A DNA stretch of 64,000 bases from Lachnospiraceae bacterium G41 (GCA_900100245.1 FNEU01000011.1:17258-81257), one strand, 5' to 3'. Shown: positions 8,070 through 16,945, numbered from the stretch's first letter. Numbers and translations: made by a program. The notes: generated by a model from the sequence alone, not told the origin.

Positions 8070-8522
8070 TTACAGTTTTTTGTTCATTCGAACGCAATCA
8101 AAATTTCCGCTCTTTTTAACCGAATCATCCAGATGGGAATAGCCTAATTTCTCATAAAAAGAAACGACTTCCACGCGACTGTCTATAACAACTTCTTCGT
8201 AAGCCAGCTCTTTTATCCACTCTTCTGCAGCCTTAACCACAATACTTCCTAAATTGTGATTACGATACTCCGGTAAAACAACCAGACGACCAAGTATTAC
8301 TCTTTTAGGATCTATTTCATAAAAACGGCAGGTCGCCACAGGATATCCGTCATCGAGCACAACTATATACTTCGTATCGCCAAAATCATGCTCGTCAAAT
8401 TCCTCGCGTAACGATATATGATACTGGCGATTCATACCCTCTATTCTGACCGAATATGCTCCTGTTTTCTGCCAGTCCTCTGTGGCTCTGACTATCTCAA
8501 AATTTTCATTTTGTGTATTCAT
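8070..8522 (-). CDS. GNAT N-acetyltransferase
   Basis: 150 residues with the acetyl-CoA binding LGRLVVLPEYRNHNLGSIVVKAAEEW (near residues 75-100) and a late VSFYEKLGYSHLDDS, a GNAT signature. It reads away from the HAD gene, and the two may share the 158 bp divergent promoter region. Substrate unknown. Confidence 0.85.
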   Translation of the reverse strand: MNTQNENFEIVRATEDWQKTGAYSVRIEGMNRQYHISLREEFDEHDFGDTKYIVVLDDGYPVATCRFYEIDPKRVILGRLVVLPEYRNHNLGSIVVKAAEEWIKELAYEEVVIDSRVEVVSFYEKLGYSHLDDSVKKSGNFDCVRMNKKL

Positions 8523-8605
8523 AGAATCCCCTACCTAATCATTTTTCACTCATAGCGTAGTATACCACATTTTTGCCAATGTTTCCCATGAATCCGCTTT
8601 TTTTC

Positions 8606-8634
8606 GTGACAGAGCCTGCTTTCAAGTTTATAAT
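8606..8634 (+). promoter_or_regulatory. Sigma-A-type promoter for the HAD-tcdA unit
   Basis: GTGACA and TATAAT are separated by exactly 17 bp, 47 bp before the HAD start codon. Confidence 0.7.
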
Positions 8635-8680
8635 AAAGAAGATCTTTAAGGGAAAATAAACAGAAACGGATAAATGTCTT

Positions 8681-9298
8681 ATGATTAAAAACATTGTATT
8701 TGATATCGGAAACGTGCTCGTCGATTTTGCATGGAAAGCTACCATGGAAGAGCTCGGTTTTGACAAAGAATGCATCGATACACTGGATAAAGGTTTTATT
8801 AACAACGATTTGTGGGACGAGATGGACCGCGGAGTGTTAAGTTTCAATGAGGTTGTTAAGCTGGCAACAGATAAAATGCCCGCATACGGAAAGGAAATCC
8901 GCCTCTTTGTCGATAATCTGATACTCACCATCAGACCTTTCGACTACAGTGAAAACTGGGTAAAAGATTTAAAGAGCAAAGGATTCAATGTCTATTTATG
9001 CACCAATTACCCTGATTCAACCTTTGAAGAAAGTGTTAACCGCGGACTCTTTCCTTTTTACCCTTACATAGACGGCAAGATTGTTTCTTCGCGAGTTCAT
9101 CTTCTTAAGCCGAGTGTCGAGATATTCAACGCACTCTTTGATAAGTACAATCTCAAAGCCGGGGAATGTGTTTTCTTCGACGACAAGCAGCGAAACGTAA
9201 ACGGCGCCATTAAAGCCGGAATGAATGCCTTTGTTTTCGAGGGCTATGAAAAAGCATGCAAAGATTTGCAAGGACTGGTTGAAAGCCTGAATAAATAG
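8681..9298 (+). CDS. HAD-family phosphatase, YihX-like
   Basis: 205-residue haloacid dehalogenase-type hydrolase. Motif I is IVFDIGNVLVDF (catalytic aspartates at residues 7 and 13 region), motif II is the LCTNYPD segment near 110, motif III the lysine in LLKPSVEIF, and motif IV FFDDKQRN. The helical cap is of the small subclass I type seen in YihX and epoxide-hydrolase-like members. Likely a cytosolic sugar-phosphate or nucleotide phosphatase. Its stop codon is one base before the tcdA start codon, so the two are almost certainly co-transcribed. Confidence 0.85.
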   Translation: MIKNIVFDIGNVLVDFAWKATMEELGFDKECIDTLDKGFINNDLWDEMDRGVLSFNEVVKLATDKMPAYGKEIRLFVDNLILTIRPFDYSENWVKDLKSKGFNVYLCTNYPDSTFEESVNRGLFPFYPYIDGKIVSSRVHLLKPSVEIFNALFDKYNLKAGECVFFDDKQRNVNGAIKAGMNAFVFEGYEKACKDLQGLVESLNK

Positions 9299-9299
9299 C

Positions 9300-10064
9300 A
9301 TGAACGTAAAAGACGAACGCTTCTCGCGCCTTATACCCATCTTTGGCGAAGAAGGTATTGAAAAACTTAATAAGTCGCATGTTGCGGTTTTCGGAATAGG
9401 CGGAGTGGGCGGATTTGTCTGCGAGGCTCTGGTTCGTGGCGGAATCGGCGAAATAACCATCGTCGATCACGATACCGTGGCAGAGTCCAATCTTAACAGA
9501 CAGATTATCGCTCTTTCTTCAAATATCGGAGAGCAGAAAACCACTGTCATGAAGGAACGTCTTTTAAGCATCAATCCCGACGTCATCGTTCATGAAAAGC
9601 CTGTTTTTTATCTGCCTGAAACCGCGGATAAGTTTGACTTTTCAGACTTTGATTATGTGGTAGATGCAGTTGATACGGTTACCGCCAAAAAACTTATTAT
9701 CCTTCGCTGCAAAGAAGCGGGAGTTCCCGTTATTTCATCCATGGGAACGGGCAATAAAACCGATGCGAGTGCTTTTAGGGTTGCAGACATTTTCTCAACT
9801 AAGGTCTGTCCTCTCGCAAAAGTAATGCGCCATGAACTTAAGAAACTTAACATCGATTCTTTGAAAGTCGTTTACTCCGAAGAGGAGCCCAAAACGCAGA
9901 ACCGAAGCCGGACACCCTTCGGGAGTCAGGCACCGACAGATACAGATTCTACCAATCTTTCCAATAAAAAAACTGCCCCGGCGAGCGCATCTTTTGTGCC
10001 CGGAGTGGCAGGTTTAATCATTGCGGGTGAAGTCATAAAAGACCTCTCCTATTCTATTGTCTGA
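9300..10064 (+). CDS. tcdA: tRNA threonylcarbamoyladenosine dehydratase
   Basis: 254-residue E1-like (ThiF/MoeB fold) enzyme that cyclises the t6A base at tRNA position 37 using ATP. Nucleotide-binding GIGGVGGFVCEALVRGGIG near residue 32, then DHDTVAESNLNRQ and VVDAVDTVTAKK, match TcdA/YgdL. Around residue 200, between EEEPK and ASFVPGVAGLIIAGEVI, lies a non-conserved insert (TQNRSRTPFGSQAPTD and more) encoded by a 31-bp dispersed repeat at 9904-9934 that keeps the frame open. The insert falls in a variable loop, so activity is probably kept. Its end overlaps the convergent membrane protein gene by 16 bp. Confidence 0.9.
   Translation: MNVKDERFSRLIPIFGEEGIEKLNKSHVAVFGIGGVGGFVCEALVRGGIGEITIVDHDTVAESNLNRQIIALSSNIGEQKTTVMKERLLSINPDVIVHEKPVFYLPETADKFDFSDFDYVVDAVDTVTAKKLIILRCKEAGVPVISSMGTGNKTDASAFRVADIFSTKVCPLAKVMRHELKKLNIDSLKVVYSEEEPKTQNRSRTPFGSQAPTDTDSTNLSNKKTAPASASFVPGVAGLIIAGEVIKDLSYSIV
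9904..9934. repeat. 31-bp GTGCCTGGCTC-type dispersed repeat, copy A
   Basis: GAAGCCGGACAC then GAGTCAGGCACC after 7 bp. It is related to 14308-14338 (opposite strand) and 45794-45824, and here lies inside tcdA without breaking the frame. Confidence 0.7.
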
Positions 10065-10675
10065 AGATTCACGGGATAGTAATAATTTCCATATCCGAAT
10101 TCCGGTTCCTTTTTGCATAATACAATGCATGTAATAGGGAAAACAATCGGAACGAAGAGACTTATTATTCCAAGGAAAATCGCTAATCCTTTTTCATCTT
10201 TTTTCATATACAAATCCAAAAGATCAATCATCATTATTGCTTTTCCTATGAACCCGGCAACTATTAAAGTCAGGTTTATTAACTGAATTACCATTGCGAT
10301 AAGAATTGCTATAAAAGGAATAACCGATAAAATTGTTCCCACTATTCCTATGGCTAAGGGCCCTATCCATCTTACTATCATATACAAAAGGAATCCGTTT
10401 TTCCTTTCGTATGTCTTATACATACCTATGTAATTGTATTCCTTCATCGGAAGAATATGCATCAGGTAGTAATTGGCAAAAGGAATAAACGCAAGGAAAG
10501 GATATGCGTATCCTGCCTTGTCGGCCATTATATACAAAGGCACCGCCAAAAGAAAATGATGGATAATCAGCGCAAGGAAAACGATGAGCCAGAACATGCC
10601 ATATAAGGCAACAAAAGCCCATAAAATCAAATCATCATATGAATATGCGTTGTTAAAAGAATTAAGAAAACTCAT
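10049..10675 (-). CDS. Polytopic membrane protein of unknown function
   Basis: 208 residues with five or six hydrophobic segments (FVALYGMFWLIVFLALIIHHF, then a polar stretch YKTYERKNGF, then long IGPLAIGIVGTILSVIPFI segments) and a polar end CKKEPEFGYGNYYYP. No catalytic motif is visible. It converges with tcdA and overlaps its 3' end. Bacterial small hypothetical membrane proteins of this architecture are common in Firmicutes; I do not recognise a function. Confidence 0.65.
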   Translation of the reverse strand: MSFLNSFNNAYSYDDLILWAFVALYGMFWLIVFLALIIHHFLLAVPLYIMADKAGYAYPFLAFIPFANYYLMHILPMKEYNYIGMYKTYERKNGFLLYMIVRWIGPLAIGIVGTILSVIPFIAILIAMVIQLINLTLIVAGFIGKAIMMIDLLDLYMKKDEKGLAIFLGIISLFVPIVFPITCIVLCKKEPEFGYGNYYYPVNLQTIE

Positions 10676-10698
10676 TTATTTGTTTCACTTTATTTTAT

Positions 10699-11982
10699 TT
10701 AGTCATCGACGTCAAAATGTTCCAAAAGGGACTTCTTTTGACCGGTCACAATATCGCCGTGTTTAACCTGCGACATTGTAAAGAATGCAAGTGCTGCAAA
10801 AACAACTCCGTAAGGGAACAGCGATTTGTAGGATACATACTGAAGGAATACGCCGGAAAGTACGGGTGTAAGAACCTGTGCAGCCATTGAGAATGTGTAA
10901 TAGTATCCCGTATATCTTCCCTCGTCACCGTCCGATGCGATTTCAACTGCCATCGGGAATGAATTGACGTTAATTGCGCCCCACGAAATTCCGACTATAC
11001 CAAAGAGGACATATAAAAGCGGACCTCCGCCTTTTACGAACGTACAGGCAAGGAAAGCGACTGCAAGACCTACAACGCCGGCCATAATGACTTTTTTACG
11101 GCCGAACTTGCTGGAAATAATTCCGATGGGCAGATAGCTTATTACCGCAATAACGGTAGCCACGAGCATGTATGTAGCATAACTTCCGTCCTTCATTTTG
11201 AGGACTTCAATTGAATATCTTGAGAAAGCGGTGTTTACCGCATTATATGACATGTACCATAAAAATACGGAGAGCAGGATAAAGATTAAACTCTTTAATT
11301 TTTCTTTTGAAATCTTCTTTCCCGCATTCTGGTTTTCAGCCTTTTCTTCGGGTGTCTCGTTGTCCTTAACTTCTTTGGACCACTTGTTTTCGGGAACCGT
11401 TAATACCAGAATCAACGTACCTATAAACATGAAAGCCATCATAGATAAGAATAACGGCATATAGTTAGGTGTCTCGGCTCCTTCGGGAGTTTTTACGAGC
11501 ACTTTTATCATTATCATTGAATAGATAACACCTGCCGTACCCATTAACATGATTACGGCATTACCTTTACTTCTTAATTCTCTCGGAGTGATGTCGGGCA
11601 TAAGAGCAACTGCGGGAGATCTGTAAAACGACATCGAAAGAAGAACTGCGCCCGTTGAAACAAGGAACAGTATAAGGTTTCTTTCATTATCCGCAAAAGG
11701 CATGAAAAACATGGAGATAACCGCAATAAGGGTTCCGATTGCAATAAACGGCATTCTTTTACCGAATTTTGTGTTTGTTTTATCCGACCATATTCCGAAA
11801 AGCGGAAGCAGGATAATTGCAAACACATTGTCCATTGCCATTACGACGCCGTTTAAAACTTCGTTTAAGTGGAACGAATTCTTAAGAATTAACGGTGTTA
11901 CCGCATCGTACATTCCCCAGAATCCCGATATCGTCATAAATGCCAGACCGGCAAGTATCGTTCTCTTGTAATTTAATTTCAT
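10699..11982 (-). CDS. MFS transporter, GPH/SLC45-like sugar symporter
   Basis: 427 residues with twelve predicted spans. The start YDAVTPLILKNSFHLNEVLNGVVMAMDN and the loop GIWSDKTNTKFGKRMPFI are characteristic of glycoside-pentoside-hexuronide and SLC45-type carriers (D-x-x-x-x-x-G-R-R/K-x-P motif). A hydrophilic charged loop (ENKWSKEVKDNETPEEKAEN) separates the two halves. Substrate is probably a sugar or glycoside, by family only. It is transcribed alone, 24 bp upstream of the small membrane protein gene. Confidence 0.8.
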   Translation of the reverse strand: MKLNYKRTILAGLAFMTISGFWGMYDAVTPLILKNSFHLNEVLNGVVMAMDNVFAIILLPLFGIWSDKTNTKFGKRMPFIAIGTLIAVISMFFMPFADNERNLILFLVSTGAVLLSMSFYRSPAVALMPDITPRELRSKGNAVIMLMGTAGVIYSMIMIKVLVKTPEGAETPNYMPLFLSMMAFMFIGTLILVLTVPENKWSKEVKDNETPEEKAENQNAGKKISKEKLKSLIFILLSVFLWYMSYNAVNTAFSRYSIEVLKMKDGSYATYMLVATVIAVISYLPIGIISSKFGRKKVIMAGVVGLAVAFLACTFVKGGGPLLYVLFGIVGISWGAINVNSFPMAVEIASDGDEGRYTGYYYTFSMAAQVLTPVLSGVFLQYVSYKSLFPYGVVFAALAFFTMSQVKHGDIVTGQKKSLLEHFDVDD

Positions 11983-12089
11983 TTTCAGTATCCCTTTTTA
12001 CACTTTTTCCCTGCGTGAAATAAGTTTTTATCTACGCTCAAAATCAAGTATACAACATTTATGTGCCTTTTGGAAATAATTTTATATTA

Positions 12090-12118
12090 TTGAATTTTCT
12101 TCGGAAAAATTGTACTAT
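12090..12118 (+). promoter_or_regulatory. Promoter of plsY
   Basis: TTGAAT and TACTAT with a 17 bp spacer, 32 bp before the plsY start. Confidence 0.65.
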
Positions 12119-12150
12119 TAACAGGTAAAAATACTTATTTCGGAGAAGCT

Positions 12151-12762
12151 ATGTACGTATACATTCTTGGCGCATTAATTGCATATCTTATCGGCAGTTT
12201 CAGCACCGCTTTTTTCCTTGCAAAAATCCTAAAAAAAGATATCAGAAGCGGCGGAACCGGAAACCTTGGCGCATCCAACACAACCCTGACCTTAGGCTGG
12301 AAATGGGGCGTCCTTGTAGGTGCGGTAGATATTTTCAAAGGTTTTATAGTGGTTTTCGTTGCCAGAATGTTTTTTAAGGATTATGAGTATCTTCCCTACA
12401 TAGTTGCTTCAATGGCCATCATCGGACACATTTTCCCGTTCTATCTTAAGTTTAAAGGCGGAAAAGGTTTCGCAACATTAATGGGCTGTATTTTAGGATA
12501 TAATCCGATTGTGTTTGTAATCGCCGGCATCCTCGTTATTATCATCACTTTCGCTACAGATTACATAGTTTTTGCAACACTTACAATGCTCATCGCTTTC
12601 CCCGTTTTTGTCGGAATATACACGCACAACATTATTTATGCACTAATCCTTGCGGTCGGAAGCCTCTGCATTCTCACAAAGCATTCCGAAAATATCAAAA
12701 AAATCATAAAAAAAGAAGAAATCGGTATACGTTCTTCTTTTACAAAGAAGCATCGTATATGA
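12151..12762 (+). CDS. plsY: Glycerol-3-phosphate acyltransferase PlsY
   Basis: 203-residue integral membrane enzyme that transfers acyl from acyl-phosphate to glycerol-3-phosphate, the first step of phospholipid synthesis. All three conserved cytoplasmic motifs are visible: SGGTGNLGASNTTLTLG near residue 38, the central HIFPFYLKFKGGKGFATLMG near residue 100, and a late TKHSENIKKII. Five spans are predicted. GGAG precedes the ATG by five bases. Confidence 0.95.
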   Translation: MYVYILGALIAYLIGSFSTAFFLAKILKKDIRSGGTGNLGASNTTLTLGWKWGVLVGAVDIFKGFIVVFVARMFFKDYEYLPYIVASMAIIGHIFPFYLKFKGGKGFATLMGCILGYNPIVFVIAGILVIIITFATDYIVFATLTMLIAFPVFVGIYTHNIIYALILAVGSLCILTKHSENIKKIIKKEEIGIRSSFTKKHRI

Positions 12763-12768
12763 TATAAT
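12740..12768 (+). promoter_or_regulatory. Promoter of the rubrerythrin gene
   Basis: TTACAA and TATAAT with a 17 bp spacer, overlapping the end of plsY. Confidence 0.6.
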
Positions 12769-12814
12769 TAATCTCAACCTAAAATAAAAATACTCAAAAG
12801 GAGGGTTATGTAAT

Positions 12815-13354
12815 ATGAAATATGTATGTCAGGTTTGCGGTTATGTTCACGAAGGTGATCCCATTCCCGAAAAATGTCCCGTTTGCGGCGCTCCCGCTTC
12901 CAAATTTGCTCCCATGTCCGAGGAAATGTCCTGGGCTGCAGAGCATGTAGTAGGTGTAGCAAGTGATGCTCCCGAAGATATCAAGAACGATTTAAGAGCA
13001 AACTTCAACGGCGAATGCTCAGAAGTCGGTATGTACCTTGCAATGTCCAGAGTAGCTTTCAGAGAAGGCTATCCCGAAGTTGGTTTATACTGGGAAAAGG
13101 CAGCTTTTGAAGAAGCTGAACATGCTGCTAAATTCGCAGAGCTTCTCGGCGAAGTTTTAACAGACTCCACCAAGAAGAATCTCGAGATGAGAATCGAAGC
13201 AGAAAACGGCGCTACAGCAGGAAAGACAGATCTTGCAAAGCGTGCTAAAGCATTAAACCTTGATGCAATCCATGATACAGTTCATGAGATGGCTCGTGAC
13301 GAAGCTAGACACGGCAAAGCTTTCAAGGGACTTTACGAAAGATATTTTAAATAA
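12815..13354 (+). CDS. Reverse-type rubrerythrin (NADH peroxidase)
   Basis: 179 residues. The rubredoxin-like domain is at the N-terminus ([21 protein letters not shown], four cysteines within the first 25 residues), followed by a ferritin-like four-helix bundle with the diiron ligands in [18 protein letters not shown] and DEARHGKAF. Canonical rubrerythrins have the rubredoxin at the C-terminus; this reversed order is typical of clostridial peroxide- and oxygen-reducing enzymes that protect anaerobes. AGGAGG is well placed and a strong terminator follows. Confidence 0.92.
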   Translation: MKYVCQVCGYVHEGDPIPEKCPVCGAPASKFAPMSEEMSWAAEHVVGVASDAPEDIKNDLRANFNGECSEVGMYLAMSRVAFREGYPEVGLYWEKAAFEEAEHAAKFAELLGEVLTDSTKKNLEMRIEAENGATAGKTDLAKRAKALNLDAIHDTVHEMARDEARHGKAFKGLYERYFK

Positions 13355-13364
13355 GATAATCACT

Positions 13365-13398
13365 GTGCCGGAACCTCAGGGTTTCCGGCACTTTTTTT
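13365..13398 (+). terminator. Rubrerythrin terminator
   Basis: GTGCCGGAA and TTCCGGCAC form a stem, followed by seven T. Confidence 0.9.
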
Positions 13399-13404
13399 AA
13401 TGTT

Positions 13405-14307
13405 ATGATTTGTACACTCTGTCCGAGACAATGTAATATCGACCGCTCTGTTAATAAAGGCTTTTGCAACGTTAACGATTCCGTAATGCTTGCAAGGGCT
13501 GCTTTGCATTTTTATGAGGAACCTTCCATTAGTGGAAAAGAAGGCAGTGGTGCGGTATTCTTTTCAGGCTGTAATCTAAAATGTGTGTTCTGCCAGAACG
13601 AAAAGATTTCAAGAGGCTTAATCGGAAAAGAAGTCTCGGTTGAAAAGCTCGCAGATATATTCTTATCACTGGAAACGCAGGGCGCAAACAACATCAATCT
13701 CGTCACACCGTCACACTTCATACCGCAGATAAAAGAAGCATTAATCCTGGCAAAAGAAAAAGGGCTTTCGCTTCCCATAGTCTATAATTCATCCGCATAC
13801 GAACTTCCTGAGGCTCTAAAAATGTTAGAAGGTCTCGTGGACGTGTATCTGCCTGATTTTAAATACTTTGACGAAGATATGGCATTAAACTACTCAAAGG
13901 CAAAAAATTATCCCGAGGTAGCCAAGGCTGCAATTGCCGAAATGTATCGCCAGGTCGGCGAGCCTATTTTTGATTCGCGCGGAATCATGAAAAAAGGTGT
14001 CATTGTAAGGCATCTCTTGCTTCCGGGTGGAGTTAAAAATGCCAAAAACGTGGTTTCATATCTTCATGAAACCTATGGCGATTCTGTTTATATTTCTCTA
14101 ATGAATCAATACACTCCGCTAGATACAGCGTCCCTAAAAGAAGCAGGCGAAAAATATCCGGCCCTTCTTAGAAAAGTAACAAAAAGAGAGTACGACCGTC
14201 TTTTAGACTATGTACTCTCACTTGATATCAAAAACGCATATTTTCAGGAAGGCGATACCGCCTCTGAATCTTTTATACCGGAGTTTGATTATACCGGTGT
14301 CGAATAA
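13405..14307 (+). CDS. Radical SAM protein, COG1313 (PflA-like)
   Basis: 300 residues. An N-terminal cysteine pair region (CTLCPRQCNID) is followed by the radical SAM cluster motif FFSGCNLKCVFCQN (CxxxCxxC near residue 55) and a TIM-barrel core with VYNSSAYELPEALKMLEGLVDVYLPDFKY. This matches the COG1313 pyruvate-formate-lyase-activating-enzyme-like group, whose substrates are not settled. The start ATG lies only 6 bp after the rubrerythrin terminator T-run and has no Shine-Dalgarno sequence, so translation or expression may depend on read-through or be leaderless. Confidence 0.85.
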   Translation: MICTLCPRQCNIDRSVNKGFCNVNDSVMLARAALHFYEEPSISGKEGSGAVFFSGCNLKCVFCQNEKISRGLIGKEVSVEKLADIFLSLETQGANNINLVTPSHFIPQIKEALILAKEKGLSLPIVYNSSAYELPEALKMLEGLVDVYLPDFKYFDEDMALNYSKAKNYPEVAKAAIAEMYRQVGEPIFDSRGIMKKGVIVRHLLLPGGVKNAKNVVSYLHETYGDSVYISLMNQYTPLDTASLKEAGEKYPALLRKVTKREYDRLLDYVLSLDIKNAYFQEGDTASESFIPEFDYTGVE

Positions 14308-14338
14308 GGTGCCTGGCTCGTGTAGCGTGTCCGGCTCC
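14308..14338. repeat. 31-bp GTGCCTGGCTC-type dispersed repeat, copy B
   Basis: GGTGCCTGGCTC, 7 bp, then GTGTCCGGCTCC: two direct half-units. It fills exactly the gap between the radical SAM stop codon and the dut stop codon. Confidence 0.7.
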
Positions 14339-14781
14339 TAATATTTTCCCGTCGATCCGAATCCGCCCTCGCCTCTTTCGGTGTCTTCAAGATTTTCCAC
14401 AACCTCAAAATCAGCCTTAAGATAAGGAACTATGGATATCTGTGCTATTCTCTCACCGTTATCTACCGTTAATGCATCTCCCGAGCCGTTGTGATTGTGA
14501 AGCGCAACCTTAATCTCGCCTCTGTAATCGCTGTCGATGACACCTACTTTATTGGCGGGAGCAAGGCCTTTTTTACATGCAAGTCCGGAACGAGCGAATA
14601 CAAGTCCTACGTAACCTGTGGGAATTTCCATGGCAATGCCCGTACCAATCATTTTGGTCTCGCCGCAGCCGATTGAAACCGGCTCTTCTATGCAGGCATA
14701 AAGATCGGCGCCTGCCGCAAAGTCTGTTCCGTATGTCGGAACAACTGCATTTTCGGATAATTTTTTAATTCTGACTTTCAT
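14338..14781 (-). CDS. dut: Deoxyuridine 5'-triphosphate nucleotidohydrolase
   Basis: 147 residues from the ATG behind GGAAAAG (a TTG 12 bases upstream is weaker). Trimeric dUTPase motifs are all present: AAGADLYA (motif 1), FARSGLA (2), GVIDSDYRGEIKVALHN (3), GERIAQISIVPY (4) and the glycine-rich C-terminal RGEGGFGSTG (5) that closes the active site. It hydrolyses dUTP to dUMP, keeping uracil out of DNA. It follows metK on the same strand, with a hairpin between them. Confidence 0.95.
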   Translation of the reverse strand: MKVRIKKLSENAVVPTYGTDFAAGADLYACIEEPVSIGCGETKMIGTGIAMEIPTGYVGLVFARSGLACKKGLAPANKVGVIDSDYRGEIKVALHNHNGSGDALTVDNGERIAQISIVPYLKADFEVVENLEDTERGEGGFGSTGKY

Positions 14782-14808
14782 ATTCTTTTCCAATCGTAAA
14801 ATTAATAA

Positions 14809-14838
14809 ATGGATGTTTCATAATCGAAACATCCATTC
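14809..14838 (-). terminator. Hairpin between metK and dut
   Basis: ATGGATGTTTC and GAAACATCCAT form a long perfect stem; on the minus strand it is followed by a T-rich but not pure T run. Probable metK terminator, possibly leaky into dut. Confidence 0.65.
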
Positions 14839-14844
14839 ACTATC

Positions 14845-16032
14845 TTATAAATATTTCTTTAAAACGTCAACCTTGTCAAGCTGCTCCCAAGGAAGATTTA
14901 AATCGTTTCTTCCGAAATGTCCGTATGCTGCGGTCTGCTTGTAGATAGGTCTTCTCAAATCAAGCATTTTGATGATTCCTGCAGGACGAAGGTCAAAGTT
15001 TTCTCTTACGATATCAACGATTTTTTCATCCGCAATCTTACCTGTGCCGAATGTATCTACCATGATTGATGTAGGCTTTGCAACGCCGATAGCATATGAA
15101 AGCTGAATCTCGCACTTGTCTGCAAGGCCTGAAGCTACAATGTTCTTTGCAACATATCTTGCTGCGTAAGCTGCACTACGGTCAACCTTGGTACAGTCCT
15201 TACCTGAGAATGCTCCGCCGCCGTGACGAGCATATCCGCCGTAAGTATCAACGATTATTTTACGACCTGTAAGACCTGCATCACCGTGAGGTCCGCCGAT
15301 TACGAAACGTCCTGTGGGATTGATAAAATACTTGGTGTTTTCATCAACCATTTCCTTTGGAAGAACTTCGTCGAAAACATATTTTTTAATATCTGCATGA
15401 ATCTGTTCCTGAGTAACGTCATCATCATGCTGTGTTGAAAGAACAACCGCATCGAATCTTACGGGCTTGCCGTTGTCATCATATTCTACCGATACCTGGC
15501 TCTTTCCGTCGGGACGAAGATATTTAAGTGTTCCGTCCTTACGAACCTTAGTAAGCTGACGGCAAAGCTTGTGTGCGTAGTAAATGGGATAAGGCATATA
15601 TTCTTCGGTCTCGTTTGTAGCATAACCAAACATCATACCCTGATCGCCTGCACCGATTGCTTCAATTTCCGCATCGCTCATTTCCGCATTTCTTGCTTCA
15701 AGCGCCTTGTCAACGCCCATAGCGATATCTGCAGACTGTGTATCCATTGCAACGAATACTGCACATGTGTTTCCGTCGAAGCCTGTCTTTGCATCGTTAT
15801 ATCCGATTTCATTAACTGTCTCTCTGACTATCTTCTGATAATCAAGCTGAGCCTTGGTTGTAATCTCGCCTGTAACAAGTACAAAACCTGTACAAACTGT
15901 TGTCTCACATGCTACACGGCTCATGGGATCTGCCGCCATGCACGCATCAAGTATGGCATCCGAAACCGCATCACAGACTTTGTCGGGATGGCCTTCGGTA
16001 ACCGATTCTGAAGTGAAAATTTTTCTTTCCAT
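14845..16032 (-). CDS. metK: S-adenosylmethionine synthetase
   Basis: 395 residues, full length. Makes SAM from methionine and ATP in the cytosol. Diagnostic segments: [20 protein letters not shown] at the N-terminus, [12 protein letters not shown] near 120, [21 protein letters not shown] near 245 and [19 protein letters not shown] near 270, the last two carrying phosphate-binding and catalytic residues. The leader carries a SAM-I riboswitch, so its product should repress it. Confidence 0.98.
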   Translation of the reverse strand: MERKIFTSESVTEGHPDKVCDAVSDAILDACMAADPMSRVACETTVCTGFVLVTGEITTKAQLDYQKIVRETVNEIGYNDAKTGFDGNTCAVFVAMDTQSADIAMGVDKALEARNAEMSDAEIEAIGAGDQGMMFGYATNETEEYMPYPIYYAHKLCRQLTKVRKDGTLKYLRPDGKSQVSVEYDDNGKPVRFDAVVLSTQHDDDVTQEQIHADIKKYVFDEVLPKEMVDENTKYFINPTGRFVIGGPHGDAGLTGRKIIVDTYGGYARHGGGAFSGKDCTKVDRSAAYAARYVAKNIVASGLADKCEIQLSYAIGVAKPTSIMVDTFGTGKIADEKIVDIVRENFDLRPAGIIKMLDLRRPIYKQTAAYGHFGRNDLNLPWEQLDKVDVLKKYL

Positions 16033-16089
16033 TTTGTTCTCCTTTTTTTATGATTAACAACGATACACGGATTTTTTATCCGTAATAAA

Positions 16090-16121
16090 AAGAATAAGCC
16101 CGCTCCTTAAAAGGACCGGGC
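16090..16121 (-). terminator. Riboswitch expression-platform terminator
   Basis: GCCCGGTCC and GGAGCGGGC (one internal mismatch) followed by a T-rich stretch, between the aptamer and metK. It should form when SAM is bound. Confidence 0.8.
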
Positions 16122-16140
16122 ATTTAAACCATATACCATA

Positions 16141-16243
16141 GTCCTCTTATTGTTCGATTTCTCGCTCAGGTTGGCACCTTCCTTGTAGGGGTTGCCGTGG
16201 CTTCACAGGTCCTATGTACCTCCACCACTCTGAATAAGAGACT
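16141..16243 (-). promoter_or_regulatory. SAM-I riboswitch (S-box) of metK
   Basis: On the minus strand the P1 arms are CTCTTATT and AATAAGAG. Between them are the canonical S-box parts: AGAGTGGTGGAGG, then TGTGAAGCCACGGCAACC, then GGTGCCAACCTGAGCGA. SAM binding closes P1 and lets the downstream terminator form, turning off metK. Confidence 0.95.
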
Positions 16244-16261
16244 TATTTTTTTATCATATAT

Positions 16262-16290
16262 AAATTACTCTATATAACGCTTTATGTCAA
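16262..16290 (-). promoter_or_regulatory. Promoter of the metK leader
   Basis: TTGACA and TAATTT with a 17 bp spacer, about 20 bp upstream of the riboswitch. Confidence 0.65.
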
Positions 16291-16304
16291 TAGAAATTAT
16301 TTTC

Positions 16305-16520
16305 TTAACACACCTGCATAAATGCAGCATCCTCATAAAAGTCCGGTTGTTCCGATACAAAACGAACAACATCAGATGATTTAACTGTTGGATTTGCTTT
16401 TATATATTCCAACAATATTTCTAGTCGTGAAGGTGATTTTTGCGCGTAATGGCAAATTGCATCAACAAAATCTTTATACGAATCTTCTATGTGTTCCAAT
16501 AATTCTTTTAACTCTGTCAT
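16305..16520 (-). CDS. Small acidic protein, possible immunity partner
   Basis: 71 residues starting MTELKELLEHIEDSYKDF, mostly helical, with a negative net charge and two cysteines. GGGAGG lies 7 bases before ATG and inside the preceding ORF, whose stop is 2 bases upstream, so translation is probably coupled. No family is recognised. Small acidic helical partners of this type often neutralise toxin domains; this is inference from arrangement only. Confidence 0.5.
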   Translation of the reverse strand: MTELKELLEHIEDSYKDFVDAICHYAQKSPSRLEILLEYIKANPTVKSSDVVRFVSEQPDFYEDAAFMQVC

Positions 16521-16522
16521 AT

Positions 16523-16735
16523 TTAATCCTCCCGAATTGCTATTCGCATATAAATATTATAATCTCCATACCCATGATTTTCAAAGAAATACCAATACGC
16601 TCGATTATCTATTCCGTACGAGGCATGTACTGCAAACGGAATATTTATATATTTAAAATAATTGGTGCTAATCTCTCCATAAATCTTTGCATACTCTCTT
16701 TTGCTCATCAAGAAAGTATTATAAATGAACGCCAT
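16523..16735 (-). CDS. Small aromatic-rich protein, possible toxin-domain remnant
   Basis: 70 residues, rich in Y, F and N, ending AYWYFFENHGYGDYNIYMRIAIRED. AAGGAGG is 4 bases before ATG. The tail looks like the end of a larger secreted-toxin C-terminal domain that has been cut down, but I cannot name a family. It is the first gene of a two-gene unit preceded by a strong inverted repeat. Confidence 0.5.
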   Translation of the reverse strand: MAFIYNTFLMSKREYAKIYGEISTNYFKYINIPFAVHASYGIDNRAYWYFFENHGYGDYNIYMRIAIRED

Positions 16736-16766
16736 TCAACCTCCTTCTGCAGGAGTTCGGCTCTTC

Positions 16767-16799
16767 TCCTGCTAATATTCTATTTGATTGTTAGCAGGA
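16767..16799. repeat. Inverted repeat in the leader of the two-gene cassette
   Basis: TCCTGCTAA and TTAGCAGGA are perfect 9-bp arms around 15 bp, about 35 bp before the ribosome binding site of the 70-residue gene. It could be an operator or a leader hairpin. Confidence 0.55.
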
Positions 16800-16945
16800 A
16801 AAACCGATAAACGGGCTATATTATCGGTGTCGTGAACCCGACGATAGAAAATCCTGAATTTGATTGTATCGTAACATCCGAAATAGCTTTATTCAATCCT
16901 AAAAGAGCAAAAAAATAAAGTTTGTGAAATATCACGAAAAGCATC

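Noticed and set aside
14782..14793. TTG start for dut giving MEKNMKV
   Set aside because: The ATG at 14781 has GGAAAAG at proper distance; the TTG has no ribosome binding site.
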